Source: Pseudorhodobacter antarcticus (GTDB lineage: Bacteria > Pseudomonadota > Alphaproteobacteria > Rhodobacterales > Rhodobacteraceae). Taken from it: a stretch of DNA of 64,000 nucleotides. Below the pieces are notes generated by a model. That model had not been told where the DNA came from. It saw nothing but the letters and a program-made list of their open reading frames with translations, and searched no databases. Both the position numbers and the translations under genes were made by a program. Shown here one piece after another: positions 8,470 to 17,762 of the stretch; within the stretch, counting starts at the first letter, position 1; each line of letters opens with the position of its first letter. The stretch covers positions 14,066 to 78,065 of the forward strand of contig CAMAQR010000014.1 of NCBI GenBank assembly GCA_945860375.1. The letters run 5' to 3'.

Positions 8470-9225
8470 CTACAGGCATTCCCCGCCGTCAATCACCAAC
8501 GCATGCCCGGTCATGAAGCTGGATTGATCGGAGGCAAGATAGACGATGCTGGCGGCTATTTCCTCGACCAGTGCCCAGCGCCTCATGGGGATAGAGCCTG
8601 CCACATAGCTTTCCAAGGCAGCACGCCCGCCCATCTGTTGCTGGAAGCCGTCGTTGAAAGGGGTGTCCACAAAGCCGGGGCACAGCGCGTTGCAGCGGAT
8701 ATTGTCGATGGCATAATCCACCGCGATCTGGCGCGTCATGGCGACAACGGCGTGTTTGGTGGTGCAATATGCGATCATGCCGCGATCATATTGCACGCCC
8801 GAGTTTGACGCGGTGATGATGATCGACCCTTTGCGCTGGCGCTGCATATGGGGCATCGCGGCACGGGCGGCCACAAAATGCGCCCGCACGTTCAGCCGCC
8901 ATGAGGCATCCATGCCCTCAGGGCCGATGTCGGTCAGCCGCCCGGCCACCTGAATGCCCGCGTGGGAATGCAGGATGTCCAACCGGCCTCGGCCTGCCAC
9001 GAGGTTGATCGCAGCGGTTACGGCGGCATCGTCGCCCGCATCGAGCGCCATGGCCTCGGCCTGCCCGCCCGCGCTGCGGATCTCGGCTGCCACGAGGTCG
9101 GCCCGCGCGCCGTCCAGATCGGTGACCGTCACATGCGCGCCTTCGCGCGCCAGCGCCAGCGCCCCGGCCCGCCCGATGCCCGACCCTGCCCCGGTCAGAA
9201 ACGCCACCCGTCCATCAAGCAGCAT
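8470..9225 (-). CDS. SDR-family NAD(P)-dependent oxidoreductase
   Basis: A classical short-chain dehydrogenase of 251 residues. The cofactor motif TGAGSGIG is at residues 11-18, N112 is in place, the catalytic pair is Y153 and K157 (YCTTK), and the usual PG motif follows (LCPGFVDTPF). The NNAG motif of the family reads SHAG here. The C-terminus DGGECL is typical. Its start overlaps the end of the upstream permease by 11 bases, so it is the last gene of the polyamine-type transporter operon and may oxidise the imported compound or a derivative. The substrate is not predictable. Confidence 0.88.
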   Translation of the reverse strand: MLLDGRVAFLTGAGSGIGRAGALALAREGAHVTVTDLDGARADLVAAEIRSAGGQAEAMALDAGDDAAVTAAINLVAGRGRLDILHSHAGIQVAGRLTDIGPEGMDASWRLNVRAHFVAARAAMPHMQRQRKGSIIITASNSGVQYDRGMIAYCTTKHAVVAMTRQIAVDYAIDNIRCNALCPGFVDTPFNDGFQQQMGGRAALESYVAGSIPMRRWALVEEIAASIVYLASDQSSFMTGHALVIDGGECL

Positions 9226-10042
9226 CGGCGCCCCCTTTTTTCGGCCCGCGCCGCAGGATCACCTGGGCGGCAACCAGAAGCAGCAATGAAACCACCAGCA
9301 CCATTGTGCCAATGGCGTTGATCTCGGGTGTAACGCCACGACGGATCGAGGAGAAAACGTAAATCGGCAAGGTGGTTTCGGACCCGGCGACGAAGAAGGC
9401 GATGATGAAATCGTCAAAGCTGAAGGTGAAGCTCAGGAGAAACCCCGCAAGGATGCCGGGAAGGATCAGCGGCAGCGTGACTTGGCAGAAGGTGGCGAAG
9501 GGTGGGGCGTAAAGGTCGGCGGACGCCTCCATCAGGCTGCGATCCATGCCCGAAAGACGGGCGCGCAGAATGATAATGACCAGCGACATCGAAAACAGCG
9601 TGTGGGCCGCGATGAGTGAGCCGTAACCCATCGACAGTTGCGGCGCCTGTCCTTCCGGTGCCAGCAGCGCCAAGAGTGGATTGATCCAGCCGAAGAGGGT
9701 GACAAGCGCAATCAGCGTGGCGATGCCGATGACGATGCCCGGCACCATGACCGCGACATAGATCAGCACATCGGCCACCACGCGAACGCGGCCCTTCATG
9801 CCTTGGAGGGCAAGTGCGGCCATGGTGCCAAACACAGAAGCGATCAAGGCTGAGGTCAGCGCGACGATGAAGCTGGTCCACAGTGCTTCGGTCACGAAGG
9901 GGTTGGACAGCGCCTTGCCATACCATTGCACCGAAAAGCCGGTGAACTGGCTGGCGTGGCGGCCGGCATTGAAGCTGAAGATCGCGATCACCGCGATCGG
10001 CAGGTACAAAAAGAGATAAACGGCAAAGGCATAAAGGCGCAT
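9215..10042 (-). CDS. potC: ABC transporter permease, PotC-like
   Basis: Inner-membrane permease (275 residues) of a spermidine/putrescine-type importer. It has about six hydrophobic helices and the cytoplasmic coupling loop EASADLYAPPFATFCQVTLP, which matches the EAA motif. The frame continues far upstream through potB, but the family start is the ATG at 10042 (MRLYAFAVYLFLYLPI). It lies 11 bases after the potB stop and overlaps the SDR gene at its end. The exact substrate (polyamine or a related amine) cannot be told from sequence. Confidence 0.88.
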   Translation of the reverse strand: MRLYAFAVYLFLYLPIAVIAIFSFNAGRHASQFTGFSVQWYGKALSNPFVTEALWTSFIVALTSALIASVFGTMAALALQGMKGRVRVVADVLIYVAVMVPGIVIGIATLIALVTLFGWINPLLALLAPEGQAPQLSMGYGSLIAAHTLFSMSLVIIILRARLSGMDRSLMEASADLYAPPFATFCQVTLPLILPGILAGFLLSFTFSFDDFIIAFFVAGSETTLPIYVFSSIRRGVTPEINAIGTMVLVVSLLLLVAAQVILRRGPKKGGADAA

Positions 10043-10053
10043 CTGGGGTTCCC

Positions 10054-10905
10054 TTACATCAAAGCCACGTCGTCCCGCACACCACCCATGCGGCGCATCA
10101 GCCACATGTAAAGCGACACGGTGACGAGCATGATAACCACCAGCGTGACGGCCACCGCCGCCCCGAAGGCCCAGTTGCGCGACTGCAGGAAAAGATCGAC
10201 CAGCGCGTTGCCGATGAAAAACACCTTGCCACCACCCAGCATGGCGGGGATCAGAAACTCGCCCATCAGCAAGATGAACACCAGCATGCAGCCGGTGGCC
10301 ACGCCGGGCAGCGACAACGGCAGCGTGACTTGCAAAAAGCTGCGCATCGGCGGTGCGCCAAGGTCGGCGGATGCCTCCAGCAGGCGTTTGTCCAGCCGTT
10401 CCAGGCTGACATAGACCGGCAGCACCATCAGCGGCAGATAGCCGTAAACGATGCCGGTCAGCACGGCGAAGGGGGTGTTTATCAGCCGCACCTGACCAAA
10501 GCCCAGCCAGTCGATGACCGCAGGCAGGCCTTGGCCGCCCAGAATGAAGATCCACGCGTAGCTGCGGATCAGGATCGAGGTCCAGAATGGCACGATGACA
10601 AGGATCAACAACAGCGTGCGCCATTTCGGACTGGCCTGCATGGCAAGGAAATAGGCCAAGGGATAGGCGATCAGCAGCGACAAAAGAGTGCCCAAGGGGG
10701 CCAGCATCAGCGTATTGAGAAACGCCGTGCTGCGCGCGGGCAGGTTGGCGTATTGCGCGAAGGTGAAGGCGGGGACGTAACCGCCCGCCGCCGCCCGCTC
10801 GCCAAAGCTGAACACCAAGACAAAACACAGCGGCAGCACCAGCATGACTGCAAACCACAGGCCCGCCGGGGCCAGTAGAAGCCAAGTGGAGAGCCGCCGC
10901 TGCAT
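10054..10905 (-). CDS. potB: ABC transporter permease, PotB-like
   Basis: First permease (283 residues) of the polyamine-type importer. It has hydrophobic helices throughout and the coupling loop EASADLGAPPMRSFLQVTLP with the EAA-type glycine. It begins five bases after the stop of the binding-protein gene and is followed at 11 bases by the second permease. Permeases B and C pair to form the membrane channel energised by the PotA-like ATPase. Confidence 0.9.
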   Translation of the reverse strand: MQRRLSTWLLLAPAGLWFAVMLVLPLCFVLVFSFGERAAAGGYVPAFTFAQYANLPARSTAFLNTLMLAPLGTLLSLLIAYPLAYFLAMQASPKWRTLLLILVIVPFWTSILIRSYAWIFILGGQGLPAVIDWLGFGQVRLINTPFAVLTGIVYGYLPLMVLPVYVSLERLDKRLLEASADLGAPPMRSFLQVTLPLSLPGVATGCMLVFILLMGEFLIPAMLGGGKVFFIGNALVDLFLQSRNWAFGAAVAVTLVVIMLVTVSLYMWLMRRMGGVRDDVALM

Positions 10906-10909
10906 CTGC

Positions 10910-12067
10910 TTATGCCGACTTGAACCGAGCCATCAGCTCAGCCCGGTTCGGATCGGTCAAGGTGGCCGCCGCGCCGAACTCCAGCGCGTTCAGAAGGTCG
11001 GCCGCCGGATAGAGGATCGGATCGTTCAGGATTTCAGGCGGCAACATAGCATTCACCCGGGCATCTGCCACCGGATAGCCGTGGAACAGGGTTTCCTTGG
11101 CGTTGACCTCGGGCTTCAGAAGGAAGTTGATCAGCGCATAGGCCGCGTCGCGGTGCGGTGCGCCCTTGGGAATGGCGTAGAAGTCGGACCACAACTCGCC
11201 GCCCTCTTTGCCCAAGACATAGACGATTTCAGGCATGTCGCGGTTCAACTGCTTGCCGTCGCCGGTCCAGCAAATGGTCATCCATGCATCGCCCGACCGC
11301 ATCGAGGGCTGGTAGTCCGAGCTGATGGCGAAAAGATGCGGTTTGGTGGCCAGAAGAAGTTCCTCGGCCTTGGCCAATTCCGCCGGATCAATGGAGTTGA
11401 AGGAATAGCCAAAGGCCTTCAGCGCCGCGCCGATGGTGGTCAGCTGATAGTCATGCACCATGGTGCGGCCCGAGAACGTGGTCTGCGTCAGATCAAAGAA
11501 CTCTTTCCAAGTGCTGGGTGTGGTGCCGCCGGTGTGGTTGGTGTTCACCGCAAAGCCGGTTGTGCCCCAGTTCTTGGGCACGGCATAGATCTTGCCATCC
11601 ACCGTGCCCGGCCCGGCAAACCGCTGGTCAAACGCGGCGGTGTCGTAATTTGGCAAAAGTGCCAGATCGAGAGGCTCGATCAGGTCCTGCTCGACATAGG
11701 TGGTGATGGTGTAGTTGGTCGGCACGAACACATCCCAGCCCGAACCGCCCGCCTGCAGTTTTGCCAGCATCTCTTCGTTGGAGCCAAAGACGTTGACCTG
11801 TATCGCCGCGCCGGATTCTGCAGTGAACGCGTCAAAGTTGGCGACGTCATGGTAGTTGGGCCAGGTGGCCAAGACCACACGGTCGCCGATGGTCTGGGCG
11901 TGGGCGGCGCGGGGCATGAGGCCCGGCATCGCGGCCCCCAGCACGGCAGAGGCCGCGCCTAGGCCCGTCACCCCAAGAAAATGCCGGCGCGTCACCGAGC
12001 CTTTTTGATAGCGCCGCAACTCTTCCATGAACTGCTGACGCGAGATGTGGTCAATCTTGTCGGTCAT
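10910..12067 (-). CDS. potD: Polyamine-type ABC substrate-binding protein, Tat-exported
   Basis: Periplasmic binding protein of 385 residues in the PotD/PotF family. The N-terminus is long and carries a twin-arginine export signal (SVTRRHFLGVTGLGAAS, ending AAHAQ), so it is exported folded. The mature part has family segments such as ATWPNYHD, WDVFVPTNY and AVPKNWGTTGFAVN. It is followed by the two permeases and preceded by the ATPase, giving potA-D-B-C order. A GGGAG ribosome site precedes the ATG. Confidence 0.88.
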   Translation of the reverse strand: MTDKIDHISRQQFMEELRRYQKGSVTRRHFLGVTGLGAASAVLGAAMPGLMPRAAHAQTIGDRVVLATWPNYHDVANFDAFTAESGAAIQVNVFGSNEEMLAKLQAGGSGWDVFVPTNYTITTYVEQDLIEPLDLALLPNYDTAAFDQRFAGPGTVDGKIYAVPKNWGTTGFAVNTNHTGGTTPSTWKEFFDLTQTTFSGRTMVHDYQLTTIGAALKAFGYSFNSIDPAELAKAEELLLATKPHLFAISSDYQPSMRSGDAWMTICWTGDGKQLNRDMPEIVYVLGKEGGELWSDFYAIPKGAPHRDAAYALINFLLKPEVNAKETLFHGYPVADARVNAMLPPEILNDPILYPAADLLNALEFGAAATLTDPNRAELMARFKSA

Positions 12068-12094
12068 TGCCTAACTCCCTGTTGGTTGGTTCTG

Positions 12095-13225
12095 TCAGTC
12101 TTGTGGCAGGATAAGGCCCGTTTCCGGCGCCCACGAAATGAAACCCGCATCGCCCGGGGCAAAGCTGCCCGCGCTCGCCTCGGCCTGCCGGGCGACGAGC
12201 ACCAGAAGGTCGCCAAGGCTGGCATGGCGAACAAGATATTCGGTGTGTTCGCCCAGAAAGATACGGTTGATGACTGTGACGGGTTCGGCACCAGTGCGGG
12301 CGCCCTTGGCAAGGTCGATCTGTTCGGGCCGGATGCTGAGTGCGGCCTTGGCACCCAGTGGCAGCGCGCCCGAAATCCGGCCTGCAAAGCGCAGGCCCGC
12401 AGCGGATTCGATCTGGCCGTGGGCCGCAGAAACGGCGGTCAGCGTGCCATCAATGAAGTTGGACTTCCCCACAAAATCAGCCACATAGCGACTAACCGGC
12501 TGGTCATAAAGCGCGTTGGGAGAGCCAGATTGCACGATGCGCCCGCCACGCATGATGCAGATGCGGTCCGACATCGACAGCGCCTCTTCCTGATCATGGG
12601 TCACAAGGACAAAGGTGATGCCAAGCTGGCGCTGCAGGGTCTGAAGTTCGATCTGCATCTCACGGCGCAGCTTGCGGTCAAGGGCTGCCAAGGGCTCATC
12701 CAGAAGCAAGACCTTCGGCTCGTTCACGATGGCGCGCGCCAGCGCCACGCGCTGTTGCTGGCCCCCCGACATTTCCCAAATCCGGCGCAGGCCAAAACCC
12801 GACAGGCGCACCATGTCCAAAGCGCGGTCCACCTTGCGGGCCACAGCGGCCCGGTCGGGGCGCGGGCGGCGCTGCAACAACCCATAGCTGATGTTCTCGG
12901 CCACCGTCATATGGGGAAACAGCGCGTAATGCTGAAACACCATATTCACCGGGCGACGGTAGGCCGGCACATCGGTGACGCGTTCGCCGTCCAGATAAAC
13001 CTCGCCCGAGGTGGGGGTTTCAAACCCCGCCAGCATGCGCAGGGCTGTGGTCTTGCCGCAACCCGACGGACCAAGAAAGGACAAGAACTCACCCTTGCCA
13101 ATGCCAAAGCTGAGCGCATCAGCCGCCAGCACCGAGCCATAGCGTTTGGTTGCCGCGCGAAACTCGGCGACCAGAGGCCGGTCGGCTGTTTGATCTTGAG
13201 CGCCGCTGTCGAACTGGCTTTGCAT
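12095..13225 (-). CDS. potA: ABC transporter ATP-binding protein, PotA-like
   Basis: ATPase (376 residues) that drives the polyamine-type importer. Walker A is GPSGCGKT (52-59), the signature is MSGGQ (152-156) instead of the usual LSGGQ, Walker B is VLLLDEP (172-178), and a switch histidine is in VTHDQEEAL. A C-terminal TOBE-like region (SIRPEQIDLA and beyond) is present, as in PotA. It is the first gene of the operon and is divergent from a LuxR-type regulator across a 75-base gap. Confidence 0.9.
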   Translation of the reverse strand: MQSQFDSGAQDQTADRPLVAEFRAATKRYGSVLAADALSFGIGKGEFLSFLGPSGCGKTTALRMLAGFETPTSGEVYLDGERVTDVPAYRRPVNMVFQHYALFPHMTVAENISYGLLQRRPRPDRAAVARKVDRALDMVRLSGFGLRRIWEMSGGQQQRVALARAIVNEPKVLLLDEPLAALDRKLRREMQIELQTLQRQLGITFVLVTHDQEEALSMSDRICIMRGGRIVQSGSPNALYDQPVSRYVADFVGKSNFIDGTLTAVSAAHGQIESAAGLRFAGRISGALPLGAKAALSIRPEQIDLAKGARTGAEPVTVINRIFLGEHTEYLVRHASLGDLLVLVARQAEASAGSFAPGDAGFISWAPETGLILPQD

Positions 13226-13238
13226 GGGGCCGCATCTA

Positions 13239-13265
13239 TCCTATGAAACTGAGGAAAGCATAGGA
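13239..13265. promoter_or_regulatory. Inverted repeat in the divergent potA/luxR-type promoter region
   Basis: TCCTATG (13239-13245) and CATAGGA (13259-13265) form a perfect 7-bp inverted repeat with a 13-base spacer. It lies inside the short gap between the divergent transporter and regulator genes, where an operator for that regulator would be expected. A TATATA box follows at about 13280. Function is inferred from position. Confidence 0.35.
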
Positions 13266-13300
13266 GACGAGCGATTGGCTGTATATATCACAAATAGGGT

Positions 13301-14110
13301 ATGCCGGCCGTTGTGGTGGCCGAAATGAGCAAGCAGCACTGGGGGCTTGCGGCAGAGGTGGTGGCCGCGCAGGGCAGTCCCATCCTGCCCAAGACCTTGG
13401 CAGAGTTGCTGCGGCAGGTGGCGCCCTATTCTAACACGGTGATGTTTGGCTATCGTGGCGCAGACCAGCCCATGGAGCTTTACGATGACTTCCCGCCCGG
13501 CAAACGCAAAATCTTTGTGACCGACTATCAGGCCGGGCCTTACATGCTGGATCCGTTCTTTCTGGCCGCCTCGCGGTCGGTTGCGCCCGGGCTGTACCGG
13601 TTGCGGGATCTGGCGCCAGACCGGTTCTATCAGGGCGAATACTTTCGCAGTTACTATGTGCAGACCGGTTTGGCCGAAGAAATCGCTTATTTCGTCACCC
13701 TGCCGGACCAATCGACCCTGACGCTGTCTCTGATGCGGGCGGAAAAGCCATTCTCGCAAAAAGAGTTCGCAGCCCTTGAGGCGGTGTTTCCCTTTGTGGC
13801 GGCGACTGCACGGCGGCACTGGCCGGGACTGGACCAGAAGCTCGACAAGAGTGGCAGTTCTCTGCGGCGGCAACAGCGGCAGATGACCTATGATCTGGGC
13901 AGCTTTGGCGCGGGCATTCTGACCCCGCGCGAGCGCGAAGTGGCCGAGTTCACGCTCAAGGGTCACTCCGCCGAATCCACCGGCCAAATTCTGGGAATCG
14001 CAGCAGGAACCGTGCGTATTCACCGGCGCAATATCTATTCCAAGTTGAACATCAACTCGCAGGGTGAACTCTTTTCACGTTTCCTCAGCACCCTTGTCGA
14101 CCCTGCCTGA
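13301..14110 (+). CDS. LuxR-family transcriptional regulator
   Basis: A regulator of up to 269 residues with a C-terminal LuxR-type helix-turn-helix: LTPREREVAEFTLKGHS, then a recognition helix in AAGTVRIHRRNIYSKLNINSQGE. The N-terminal two thirds is a sensor region I do not recognise, and it lacks response-regulator features. The start is uncertain: ATG 13301 has only a poor ribosome site, and the in-frame ATG at 13325 (MSKQHWG) would leave a more normal leader. It is divergent from potA and is the obvious candidate to control that transporter. Confidence 0.85.
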   Translation: MPAVVVAEMSKQHWGLAAEVVAAQGSPILPKTLAELLRQVAPYSNTVMFGYRGADQPMELYDDFPPGKRKIFVTDYQAGPYMLDPFFLAASRSVAPGLYRLRDLAPDRFYQGEYFRSYYVQTGLAEEIAYFVTLPDQSTLTLSLMRAEKPFSQKEFAALEAVFPFVAATARRHWPGLDQKLDKSGSSLRRQQRQMTYDLGSFGAGILTPREREVAEFTLKGHSAESTGQILGIAAGTVRIHRRNIYSKLNINSQGELFSRFLSTLVDPA

Positions 14111-14282
14111 AATCCAGCACTGCGGGCAAAGCCAAGATGTTTGGGTGGCCTCGGAATCTCCGCAGTTTCGACCGAGTCGAATGAGTGTCAACAGTGGCGA
14201 AAACCTGTGGCTGGGCGCCACAAAGGGCTTGGTCTCACACATCAAGTGCAACGGTTGAACCGAAGGCTTTGATTTCTGCGGC
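14111..14282. other. Short non-coding stretch
   Basis: No gene recognised between the LuxR-type regulator and the IS30 relic; it probably contains the 3' flank of that element. Confidence 0.3.
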
Positions 14283-14790
14283 TTAGGCCTCGGCGGGGGG
14301 AGCACAGCCAAGCGTTTTTCCGGGGCCGCCGTTCAGCCATCTGGCGCCAGCGTTGAGCCATATCTGCGCGGCATCGCCGAGGTCGGGGCCCCTGGGCATG
14401 AACCGACGCATTTTAAGCGTTGAGCGATTGATCCGGGGGGTCAATCGCCGCGACAAAAACATGGGTGTTCTTGTTCGATCAACGCTGCCAGGGCGCCTGC
14501 GGGTCACAAAACCAGATGTCGATTTTCAGCCGCCGCGCCAGTTCCAAATGGCAGGCCATCGCGGACCTCCGGTCGTGGGTCAAGCTTTCGCGGTCCTCGC
14601 TTGGCAGGCGCTCTATCTGCGGGCTGAAGGCCGCCAGCGCGGCGGCGGTGTTGCCTTCCATCTTGCGCAGAACCACAAAGCGGGTCTGGCGCTCGACCAG
14701 CGTGCCCACCGACGAGCGGTTGAAGGCACCCTTGAACAGGTCTCCCGCCTGTCATCCGATGCTCTGAGGGCCGAGGGTGTTGCACTTGAA
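14283..14790 (-). pseudogene. Decayed IS30-family transposase
   Basis: The C-terminal half of an IS30 transposase can be pieced together from two minus-strand frames. From the 5' side the pieces are GDLFKGAFNRSSVGTLVERQ and SLTHDRRSAMACH...DPQAPWQR, then after a frame change MPRGPDLGDAAQIWLN and WLNGGPGKTLGCAPPAEA. These match the IS30 order of catalytic and C-terminal motifs. The N-terminus and inverted repeats are missing, and at least one frameshift and one stop break it. It is a dead relic. Confidence 0.7.
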
Positions 14791-15279
14791 ACTTGAGCCT
14801 GAATTGTCCCGATGAAGAATCCCCGCCCTCTCATCCTAGAACCATTTGGCGAGCGCTTCAGCAGGCCTGCCCACAATGTCGCCGTCGCGGTCGATACCCG
14901 AAGCAGCCCCTGCGGCGACGCGCAGCACGGCTCTCACGGGGAAATCGGGCGGTCACGCCCATGCGGCGGTCACGCCCATGCCAGCCAAGTGACGTTGCGC
15001 CCGGTCAGACAGCCGCGGTGCCCCTCTGGCGCGGTCTATGCGGGCACATCGCCCGAAACCAGAGTGAACGGGGGCAGACCGCCCGCAGACGCTTCCGGCG
15101 GCATGTCGTCAAGCCCGACCGTCACCAGGTCCCCGAACGGGCCGCCAAGGATCAGGTCGCCCTTGGGGCGACGTTCGTTCTGCGAAGAAGCGGCTGGCCA
15201 TGTGACGATTTCGGCGGCGGCGGTCACCCGCACCGGTTCTGATGCCTTCTCTCGGATCACAAATGCCAACCTATCAGCC
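14791..15279. other. Unassigned stretch within the IS graveyard
   Basis: No gene is supported. A minus-strand frame at about 15036-15270 stays open (containing GDLILGGPFGDLVTVGLDDM), but I do not recognise it. A tandem near-repeat of CGGTCACGCCCATG occurs at about 14950-14981. Confidence 0.3.
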
Positions 15280-15395
15280 ATGCCGGGCACATTGCCCCCT
15301 CCAAATCCGTTGACCAGCATCGTCCACAACGCAAACAGCCGTTGCCTTCCCAGACAGGTCAAGTCCCGCGAAATGCTTCCTCTGCTCCTCCGTAT
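15280..15395 (-). pseudogene. IS110-family transposase N-terminal fragment
   Basis: A minus-strand frame reads KHFAGLDLSGKATAVCVVDD and then AGQRIWRGQC before a stop. This matches the start of an IS110-type DEDD transposase (pattern FAGLDVS...T.VCIVDD.G). Only about 35 codons remain. It abuts the truncated IS3 relic upstream, so one element has cut into the other. Confidence 0.5.
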
Positions 15396-15419
15396 TGATA
15401 AAAGCGGCAGCACAGTCGG

Positions 15420-15990
15420 AATCCTGTCACTCAGATTGCGCCATGTGGTTCCATGGCGCCCCTTCACCTTGCGCAGATGCAGGAAACGATGGCCAAAAGC
15501 CCACGTCTTGCGGGCATCGGTCAGACCCGTCAGCAGATCGGCAATCTCTTCGTTTTCGGCCCTCAGCTTCGGGCCATGGTCAGAGCAGGTCTCGCTCACC
15601 TCAAAGGCACGAAAGCAACGGCGATGCTTGCCCCACCTCGCGCCGCAGCAGTCTCGGCCATCTCTGGGCGTCGAGACGGCCCAGTTACATTTTTGCGAGG
15701 GCTTCCTGTAGAGAATCCGCCTGCATGCCCAGATCTGCATCCATCCGCTTCAAGCGCCGGTTCTCTTCTTCCATGGCCTTCATCTGGCTGATCAGGAATA
15801 AACCCACGCCGCCAAGCTTTGCCCACCACCTGTAAACGGAAGCGTTCCCTCTCATGGTTTGAAGGTAAACCATTGCCGGGCTATGGCATCTTGCCATGGT
15901 CGCGGCACAACTGGGCCACCGCTTTCCACCTGACGCAGGATCGCCAGAATCTGCACCTCTGTGCATCTGCTTGTCTTCATTCAGAATCTC
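15420..15990 (-). pseudogene. Decayed IS3-family element (orfA and start of orfB)
   Basis: Both reading frames of an IS3-type element are recognisable on the minus strand. OrfA has its conserved C-terminus (LISQMKAMEEENRRLKRMDA, then DLGMQADSLQEAL). Its N-terminus (MKTSRCTEVQILAILRQVE) is in another frame, so a frameshift separates them. OrfB begins around VTGPSRRPEMAET and continues as LRAENEEIADLLTGLTDARK and GHRFLHLRKVKG before being lost at about 15420. The catalytic DDE half is gone. Confidence 0.7.
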
Positions 15991-16487
15991 CTCATGCATC
16001 TTGCCGAGAAAACTCTGCTTCCGCTGCCCCTTGTTTTCGGTGGGGATCACCCGCCCCAGCCAACATGACGCGACGGTCCATCTCTTTGTCAAGGAAACCC
16101 TGCTGACAAGGGGCCGCATCTTCCTTGATTGGGCCAAGATCACCGGCCATTTCCACCACGCCATGGCACGGCACCGGCACGACATCCCCTCCGCGATGAT
16201 TTCCTTTCGGCTGCCCCGATTATCTTTTCAACGCCCCCCACGGCCAACCTGCATCAACGCCTTTGCCACCATGCCAACGATGCAAAAAGCCGCGTTGGAA
16301 TGCCTGCTGGGCCGCAACCCGTGGAACGGCCGCTTCCCCCATGACCGGTTCTGCGGGCCGCAGAGCGCGCGCGTCTAACTTCCTAAAATTTACCTAAAAA
16401 TTGCGTTTCATCTTGGTGAAAATATCCCACGGGGGAAGCGAAGCGCGGGGGTGTGAAACCCCCGCTGCCGGTGCAAGGCGTCACCTC
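15991..16487. other. Non-coding stretch before the deaminase operon end
   Basis: About 500 bases without a supported gene. It contains the former upstream flank of the IS3 relic. Open frames on both strands have no recognisable content. Confidence 0.35.
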
Positions 16488-17762
16488 TCAAGCGATGGCG
16501 TGCCGCCGCCGCACCGTTGCGGGCCGCCCCGGCAAATACAGACGCGCGTCGTTGCGGGCACGCTCTGCGATCACCCTGCCCTTCGAGATCACGACCAACC
16601 GATCCGGCCGCAGCCGCAGCGCCTCAATGGGATTGCCCGCGTCCAGCACCACCAATGACGCCACATCACCCACCCGCAGCCCGTATCCGTCAAGGTTCAT
16701 GATGGCCGCATTGCCTTGTGTCACCATGTCAAAACAGCGGGCCATTTCAGCGGGATGCGTCATCTGCGCCACATGTAGCCCCATAAAGGCCACGTCCAGC
16801 ATATCCGCCGTTCCCAATGAATACCAAGGGTCCAGCACGCAATCCTGTCCCCAGCCCACGGTGATGCCAAGCGCCTGCATTTCCTTCACCCGCGTCAGCC
16901 CGCGCCGTTTGGGAAAGGTGTCGTGTCGCCCCTGCAAGGTGATGTTGATCAACGGATTGGCGATCGCTGTCATGCCGCTTTCGGCAATCAGGGGCAGCAG
17001 TTTGGACACATAATAGTTGTCCATCGAATGCATCGATGTCAGATGACTGCCCGCCGCCCGTGCGCCCAGACCCAGCCGCGTCACTTCCGCCGCCAACACC
17101 TCAACATGGCGGCTCTGCGGGTCATCCGTCTCGTCGCAATGCAGATCCAGCATCAGCCCCCGGTCCGCAGCCAGCTGCGCCATATCGCGCACCGACCGCG
17201 CGCCGTCATCCATCGTGCGTTCGAAATGCGGAATGCCGCCGACCACATCGACGCCCCTATCCAGCGCCCGGATCACATTCGCCCGTCCGGTCGCAGAACG
17301 GTACAAACCGTCCTGCGGAAAAGCCACCAGTTGCAAATCCATATAGGCCGCGACCTTGGCCTTCACCTCCAACATTGCCTCTACCCCGCGCAAATGGTCA
17401 GGCGTGGTGTCGACATGCGTTCGGATCGCCAACAGCCCCATCGAGGCTGCCCAATCGCAATAGGTCACGGCGCGATTGACCATATCCTCGACAGACGCCA
17501 GATCGCGCAACTCCCCCCACAGCGCGATGCCTTCCAGCAACGTGCCTGAGCCATTCACCCTTGGCTGGCCATAAGACAGCGTCGCGTCCATGTGGAAATG
17601 CGGATCGACAAAGGGCGGGGAAACCAGATCGCCCGTGGCGTCAATCACCCGTCCCGCCTCGGCCTCCAGCTGCCCGACAGCGGCGATCTTGTCGCCACGA
17701 ATGCCGATATCGGCCACCGAGCCGTCAGGCAGCGTGCCGCCTCGGATGATCAGATCGAACAT
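16488..17762 (-). CDS. Cytosine deaminase-like amidohydrolase
   Basis: A metal-dependent hydrolase of 424 residues, close to CodA. Metal ligands are H55 and H57 (HFHMD), H208 with catalytic E211 (HCDETDD), H240 and D307. The segment [21 protein letters not shown] is nearly that of E. coli CodA. One difference is visible: the CodA sequence GHDDVFDPW reads GQDCVLDPW here, so the residue aligned with CodA D314 is Cys, which could change substrate preference. Its start overlaps the stop of a BMP-type permease by one base (TGATG-like), so imported nucleobases are the likely substrates, for example cytosine to uracil. Confidence 0.87.
   Translation of the reverse strand: MFDLIIRGGTLPDGSVADIGIRGDKIAAVGQLEAEAGRVIDATGDLVSPPFVDPHFHMDATLSYGQPRVNGSGTLLEGIALWGELRDLASVEDMVNRAVTYCDWAASMGLLAIRTHVDTTPDHLRGVEAMLEVKAKVAAYMDLQLVAFPQDGLYRSATGRANVIRALDRGVDVVGGIPHFERTMDDGARSVRDMAQLAADRGLMLDLHCDETDDPQSRHVEVLAAEVTRLGLGARAAGSHLTSMHSMDNYYVSKLLPLIAESGMTAIANPLINITLQGRHDTFPKRRGLTRVKEMQALGITVGWGQDCVLDPWYSLGTADMLDVAFMGLHVAQMTHPAEMARCFDMVTQGNAAIMNLDGYGLRVGDVASLVVLDAGNPIEALRLRPDRLVVISKGRVIAERARNDARLYLPGRPATVRRRHAIA

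Noticed and set aside
9215..10885. A single 556-residue frame spanning both permease genes
   Set aside because: Its first half is out of frame with the clear PotB protein and lacks membrane helices; only the part from 10042 on is the PotC-like permease.
14950..14981. Short tandem repeat as a possible CRISPR or regulatory repeat
   Set aside because: Only two copies of about 14 bases with a two- or three-base offset, inside decayed IS sequence; no array.
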